NCBI GenBank assembly: GCA_002197995.1
Contig: NGZR01000003.1
Span: 6,014,001-6,078,000 of the forward strand
Source of the DNA: Gaeumannomyces sp. JS-464
Lineage: Eukaryota; Ascomycota; Sordariomycetes; Magnaporthales; Magnaporthaceae
Direction: 5' to 3'
DNA: 64,000 nt
Positions 58,356 to 64,000 of this stretch are shown piece by piece (positions within the stretch are counted from its first letter, which is position 1; every line of letters starts with the position of its first letter). A program made the position numbers and the translations under genes. Below the pieces are notes generated by a model, which saw only the letters and a list, made by a program, of their open reading frames with translations, made no database searches and was not told where the DNA came from.

Positions 58356-60537
58356 TATTTTTATTGTAAGCGATAGGTATTTTTTTAACCGTTTTAAGTT
58401 AATACGGTTAGTATTTCCGTTTTGTAAGGATTTTATACCGTTTAACCGCTTATAGCTATATATAATCGCTTTATACTTCGTAATTAACCATTACTTTAAC
58501 CTTTTTCCTTTAATATTTTATCTGAAATGTTAATAAATCGTATGGTTAACTCGATTTTACCATTGCGAAGGTTTTTATCGGTTTTTTTTTCCCACTTTAT
58601 GCTTTTCGCTCGGGTAGTTTTTTTAGTTTTTTAATAAAAAAAACGAATATTATACGTTCGTTTTTTTATTCGGTTCGAACGGTATATACGCTCGGGCGAT
58701 TTTTTAATGCTAAGTTTCCGCCTTTTATGCCATATGTTTTTTGCATTCCGTAATTTCGCATTTTCCTTAATCGAACGTTCGGGTAACGCATAATATTAAA
58801 TGCCGTTCGTTAAATGTAAAACTGCGGTAAATTTGCTAATCCGGGCTAGTTTTTACCGTAGCAATTAAAATGCTAAACGGGGTTTAACTTTAGGCTTTTT
58901 TTTTAACTTTTGCGGAAAAAAGTTATATTTAAGTTTAAATCGTAAGTGGAATTTGCACTTTCCGTAAATACATTTTGCTTAAAAAAGGTACAAATGTCCG
59001 GGGTATTTTATGCTAATATTAAAATGGTTTTTAAGTTTTAACGCGGTTTATTTTAACTCGTTTACGTTGTTAAACCTATAGCTAATATACTTAACTTTTT
59101 ACTAGTCGTTAAATTATAATAAAAGTTAGCTATTATTTTCGTTCGTTAAAATGGCGTAATATAATAAGCCATTTAAATGTTTTAAAACCTTAACGTTTTA
59201 AAACCATTTTAAAACGTTAAAAGGTGTAAAAGCGCGTTAATCCTTCCAGTTTGCCTGGTTTTCGCGAATTATAAGTATAAAAGTTTCGCCGTTTAAACTT
59301 TTTGCTCGTTTTTAAAACTCGGCTATTTTAAAAGTTTAACCGCTTTCATTTATTTCGGCGTCGGTATCGAAATTTTTAACCTTTAAAAAAGGTATGTTTA
59401 ACTTAAAAGCTTTTTTCGGGCTTTTCCCCTTTTTAAACCATTTGCTAAAGCTGCTTTTTTTAAATTTTACGAATAACGGCGTCGTTTTTTTCTTTTAAAT
59501 CCGTAAACCTGAAAATAACGCGCTATTTTCCCTCGCTATCGTACTTAAACCTCGTAGCTTTAAATATGCAAATATTTCAAGGTTTTTAAAAGTACTACCC
59601 GGTAACCTCCTTATTAAACTGGTATATAGCATATAACTTATCGTAATAATACATTTAACTAAATATTACCCCGGGGTATAATCCCTTTTATATCGAGCTT
59701 TTTTACGTTTGCTAAAAGTTCGTTACTTAGCGGTTATTATCCCGCTAAAAGCAATTAACCTTTATGTGGCTAGCTTAGTTGCATTTAAAACATTTCCCGT
59801 TTTTCGGGTTTTGTTTTTGCTTTTTTTATTACTTTTATTACTAGTAAACGGCTTTCGTATTAAAATTTATAAAGTTTAAATGCGTTTCGTAAACCATAAT
59901 AGGTTATTATTTAACCTTTTTTAGTTAATTTTATTGTTTTATACCGCACTTTTAAAATTATATCTTTTTTTTCCTGTTATCGTTTATATAACTTATCGCT
60001 AATGCAAACCGCGTTTCGAACGTAATCCGTAAAAAACTTTAAGCGATTTTGCTTTGCGAGTTCGTTTTTTACGTTTTCGCGTAACCCGTTGTAAAAATGC
60101 AGCATTAACGTAACGTCGCTTTAATTAAGCTTAATTTTAACTTGTTAAAAATTTGCGGCGTATTTAGTTGCGGCTTTTTACTATTTAAAACCTAGCAAAT
60201 TTTTTTTAGCGATTCGAGTTTCGTTAACTATTTCGAACACTTTTCCAACCTTTTTTCCAAAAGTTTTTAAAATTGGCGAAAATAACCTTAATAGCTTTTT
60301 AACTCTTTTTATATCTTTTAAAATAATCGCTTTAAGTTAATTAAACCTTTTTTTTACTTTGCCGTTTAATTTGGTAATAGCGTAAGCGACTTTTTATTTT
60401 TCGCTTACGAATTACTGTTTGTAAACTTAAAATAGCTTTTGCATTTTGTAAAAAACGTTTTAAACTTGCCGTTTTCCTTTTCGTAAAAATTCGAGGACGA
60501 AAACTTATACGTTTTAACCGCGATAAGTGTTATAATT

Positions 60538-63500
60538 CCGTGCTAATAGCACGGGTAAAAGGCTTAAAAGTTACTTTTAAGCCGTTTTTATGCATATATA
60601 ACTAGGGATAACTTTCGGGATTAAACCGACTTTTTTCCTTCCTATTTTTTTTATTTTACAAAATAATATTACTAAAGCTTTTACTAAGTAGCACTTATTA
60701 GCTTAGCCTATTACATTTTGTAAAATCTTTTCCCAACGCGGGATTATAATTATATTAACATTAATTTTACCTTCGCTAAAAAACGCCGCAACCCCGGTTT
60801 TAACCTTTTATTATTATATAAACTTAGTAATTATTATCGCGGAATTATAAAAACGCTTTACCGCGTTCGAAAAAAATTTAGCCAAATTTTAAAACGATAT
60901 TAACAAAATATTTATCGAATAGCGTAACGAATAAAACCGCATTATCGAAATATAAAACGCTTAATTTAAACTCGCAAACGTTTTACTTTCGTTTTTTAAA
61001 CGAAAACCATTTAAAAACCCCCCACTTTACGACGGCGACGGGCAAAACTTCGACGTATAGCGGAACGCGATTAAATACAAATTAACTCGAAACGCGGAAT
61101 TTATCAGAAATTTACGCGATTATTACAAATATATTTAAGCTTTTTTAACCTAAACCAACCAAAAGGTAATACGCTTATATTACGAAACCGGGGGCCTTTA
61201 TAGCGAATACGACCTATTACAATTCCTTAACCACTTCGCTTTCATTTTTAACAATTTATACAAAAAAGCCAAAATTTTATCGAAATTGGAAGTGTTTAAA
61301 ATAAAGCTATACTAAACGTTCGCTACTTTTATTACGAAATTCGAAATTTTACTAACAATGGTTAAAAGCATTATATAAACGAACGAAATTAAAATTAATT
61401 ACTTTCGTTTACACATTTCGAATAAAATCCAATTAATTATAATTTCGAGCGAAACGTAGTAATTTATATATAGCGGTATAGTAAATACATACAAACGTAT
61501 CGCTTAAACGTTAAAAACGATCGATATAAATAATAAATTAAATAAAAAAACACCTCCTTTTTACGCCGCATACCGAACTACGAACGGAATAAAAAATACA
61601 CTTATAACGGGTATAAACGCAACCAATATTAATTTCGGGGAAAACGGGGGATAAAAAGCACGTAAACCCAAAGCGTTTTAGGTATTTAAAAAGTGTTTCG
61701 CTAACGACGCGAAACCGGGGCGTGCTTAAACTGCGGTAATTAAAAATATAAAATACGGGCGTACCGCTATTAAAACGCGATCCGTTTTAAAACTACCACG
61801 GTATTAAAAACGGCGACGATAGGTATTAATACGGGAAACGAATAGCTTTTAATATAAATTTTAGTTAAAAAAAGCGCCGTAATAACGGGACAAATTAACA
61901 ATTAGGAAATTTTATATTAAAAAGTGGAAAAATAAGCTAAAAAACTAAACATAGTATAATTAGCCCCTCATTTTTAATACTAGCATTATTTAATTCCGTT
62001 AAATTCGTAAACGTATAAATGGATTCCAATTGCGAATATTACGCGGTAATAAGCGAAAATTTCGCGGTAAAAATCGAAATCGAACGGTTATAACTGCGAA
62101 CGCTACGCTAATTTAGCATAATTTTAAAACGTATACCGGCAGCAATTAATTAAATTGCTAAATACGAAATGGATTTAAACGGGTAGGTATTTCCCGCTTT
62201 ATTTTACGTTATTTTGAAAATGCTTAAAAATATTATTTTAAATTTATTATAAATAAAGCATAACCGCGTGGAATTAAACGCGGCGGGGGGCTTTTTCGAA
62301 TAAAGGTAATATAAGGCATAATGGTTTAAAAATTACGCGCCTGGCTAAAAAATGGCGAACAATTAAGCGTAATAATCGGCAGCGTTTTTACGGCGGCGTG
62401 CCGAAAATAACGACGAAACCCGATTTAAAAGTACGAATTCGCCGCTACGTTATTAAAAAAAATAACGCGAATTTTATTAACAACCGCGGTAAATACGGAA
62501 AAAAAACCAACTACGTTTAAATTACTTTTAAAATTGCAAAATTTTACGAACTTATTTAATAAAAGCAAAGCATTAGCTTTATTACCGTATCGAAAAACCA
62601 TAAATTATTATATTTGGCTTAAAATAAACAATACCGGAAATAAACCGGAATTACTTTACAGCCGATTATATAACATACTTTAAAACCAATTATTTAAATT
62701 ACGTTAATAAATTACAAACTTAATAGATAAAAGCTAAATTCGAACCAGTTTTTTTCCAATAATAACGTTAATATTAATAGTAAAAAAACCAATAAACAAT
62801 TAGCGCGTATGCGTAAATTATAAAACGCTTAACGCGATTACGTTATAAAACCGTTACCCATTTTTATTAGTAAAAAAACCTTCCGATTTTTAATCGGGGC
62901 GAAATGGTTTATTAAAATAAACGTTAAATTTACTTTTTACAAAATCCAAATAGTAAAAAAAAACGAGCATTTAACGGCCTTTCGCATTAGGTTTAGCTTA
63001 TTTAAATTGCTAATATATTCGTTTAAACTAGCAAACGCTTCCGCCATTTTTAACGCTATATTAATAGCGTATTAGGAAATATTTTAAACGATTACATATC
63101 GGCATATTTAAACTATATTAATTTTTTTTTCGGGCACGCGCAAAGCTTATATAGCTAAAATTCGAAAATCTTTCCAGTGATTACGCAAAACCGGGTTAAA
63201 CCTAAATTTGGATAAAAGCGAATTCGTAATACAAAACGTTAAATACTTAAGTTTTATTATTAAAATAAAAAAAATCCAAACTAATTCGGAAAAAGTTCAC
63301 GCTATTCGAAAATGGGAAACGTTAAAAAAACTTCGAAATTTTCGTAGCTTTTTAAACTTCGCCAACTTTTACCGAAATTTTATTAACAAATATTTTAATT
63401 TAACCGCGCTATTAGTAACGTTAACGAAAAAAAAGCGCTGTTTAATTAATTCGAATAAATCGACGCGGCTTTTAAAAAGCTTAAATTAGCTTTTATATAA

Positions 63501-64000
63501 ACCCCAATACTAACGCAATAGGACCCCAATTTAAATACGAAAGTTAAAACAAACTATTTAAACATCGCGTTAAAAAGGTGCCTTTTTTAACGCGGTAAAA
63601 ACGGGATTTAGCGCTTAATCGCGTTTTATTTAGCTAAAGTTAAAAATAGCTAACGGAATTACGCAATTTATAATAAAAAACTTTTAACGGTAATCGTTTA
63701 CGTTAAAACGTGGGAATTAAAACTTCGTAACGTGCGAAAGCCATTTTTAATTTAAACAAATTATAAAACTTTAAAATATTTTTCCAAATTTCGAGAAATT
63801 TCCAAACGATAAATGCGTTAAGCGAAAACGCTATTAAAATTTAATTGTAACTTGTAATATAAACCAAAAAACACGCCATTTTCCCAAATGCTTTATTACG
63901 AAAAAAACAAAATAAATCGATAAAACCCCGCAAAATAACAATTTTATACTTAGCTTACCCCGCGATAATTTTAGTTTTAATAAAAACTTTAGAAAATATA
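60538..64000 (+). mobile_element. Gypsy (Ty3) retrotransposon, family C, 5' and central part, runs off the window
   Basis: Gag is readable from about 61000 (KPPLYDGDGQNFDVWRNAIKYKL-like: Pro-Pro-Leu-Tyr-Asp-Gly-Asp). A CFANDAKPGR block near 61685 starts the knuckle region. RT extends from about 62560 to 63500 with NYKTLNAIT, KPSDF, AKWFIK and FYKIQIVKKNEHLTAFRIRF. The ORF at 63208-63489 holds LDKSEFVIQNVKYLSFIIK and LRNFRSFLNFANFYRNFI, the RT thumb and RNase H lead. RNase H follows to about 63760. No 5' LTR is recognised. The start near 60538 is marked by a short palindrome (CCGTGCTAATAGCACGG). Confidence 0.75.

Larger units (their letters stand above)
54286..60537 (-). mobile_element. Gypsy A copy 3, inverted, interrupted by two Fot-type transposons
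   Basis: Segments 54286-54324, 56185-56489 and 58356-60537 are together the reverse complement of copy 1 from about 29785 to 30001 and 35411 to 37703, that is gag to the start of RT. The zinc knuckle near 59765-59800 keeps both CxxC and the His. The copy lacks its 5' LTR: homology stops at 60537. At 54286 it abuts the Copia 2 LTR. Confidence 0.75.

Overview
The window looks like a piece of a filamentous ascomycete (Pezizomycotina) chromosome with a strongly two-part composition. From about 4.2 to 29 kb it is GC-normal and carries recognisable fungal genes. From about 0.9 to 4.2 kb and from 29.1 to 64 kb it is very AT-rich, TpA-rich and poor in CpA/TpG, but keeps many CpG. That is the pattern left by repeat-induced point mutation (RIP). 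In these blocks Trp and Gln codons have become stops throughout, but transposon proteins can still be recognised by translating past the stops.

Left to right: an unassigned GC-normal edge (1-915); a RIP-degraded DUF3435 tyrosine-recombinase gene with a C2H2-like tail, the family that includes Starship captains (916-4150); a retroposon-like insertion with 16-bp direct repeats, a minisatellite, and a clean solo LTR with a 5-bp target duplication (4.4-6.1 kb). Then comes a very large minus-strand gene of the fungal DUF6606-DUF3638-DUF3645 family (6.4-14.8 kb), whose N-terminal part lies on the plus strand at 15.3-16.7 kb and reads straight into a HET-domain gene (to 18.7 kb). An 11-bp inverted repeat (14805-14815 and 16692-16702) marks both ends of the flipped segment. 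Turning the segment back would place a complete DUF6606-DUF3638 gene head-to-head with a complete HET gene, with all junctions in frame. Further right are an ankyrin-like remnant, a secreted rhamnogalacturonan acetylesterase-like gene (19.7-20.5 kb), about 6.4 kb with no recognised gene, and a DUF7924-like gene broken mainly by C-to-T stops next to the repeat block (27.4-28.8 kb).

The right half is a nest of retroelements. A chromodomain Gypsy element (family A) is present as three partial copies, two in plus and one in minus orientation. Copy 1 has a Copia element inserted in gag. Copies 2 and 3 lie inverted around a second Copia element. Copy 3 also carries two Fot1/Pogo-type DNA transposons with TA duplications. 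A second chromodomain Gypsy (family B, minus strand) and a third Gypsy family (C, plus strand, running off the window end) complete the block. The second Copia is densely sprinkled with a TCGTRCGA motif for which I have no explanation.

Most large genes in the GC-normal part need one or more single-base frame corrections. Either the locus is decaying or the underlying sequence has uncorrected indel errors; the sequence alone cannot settle which.
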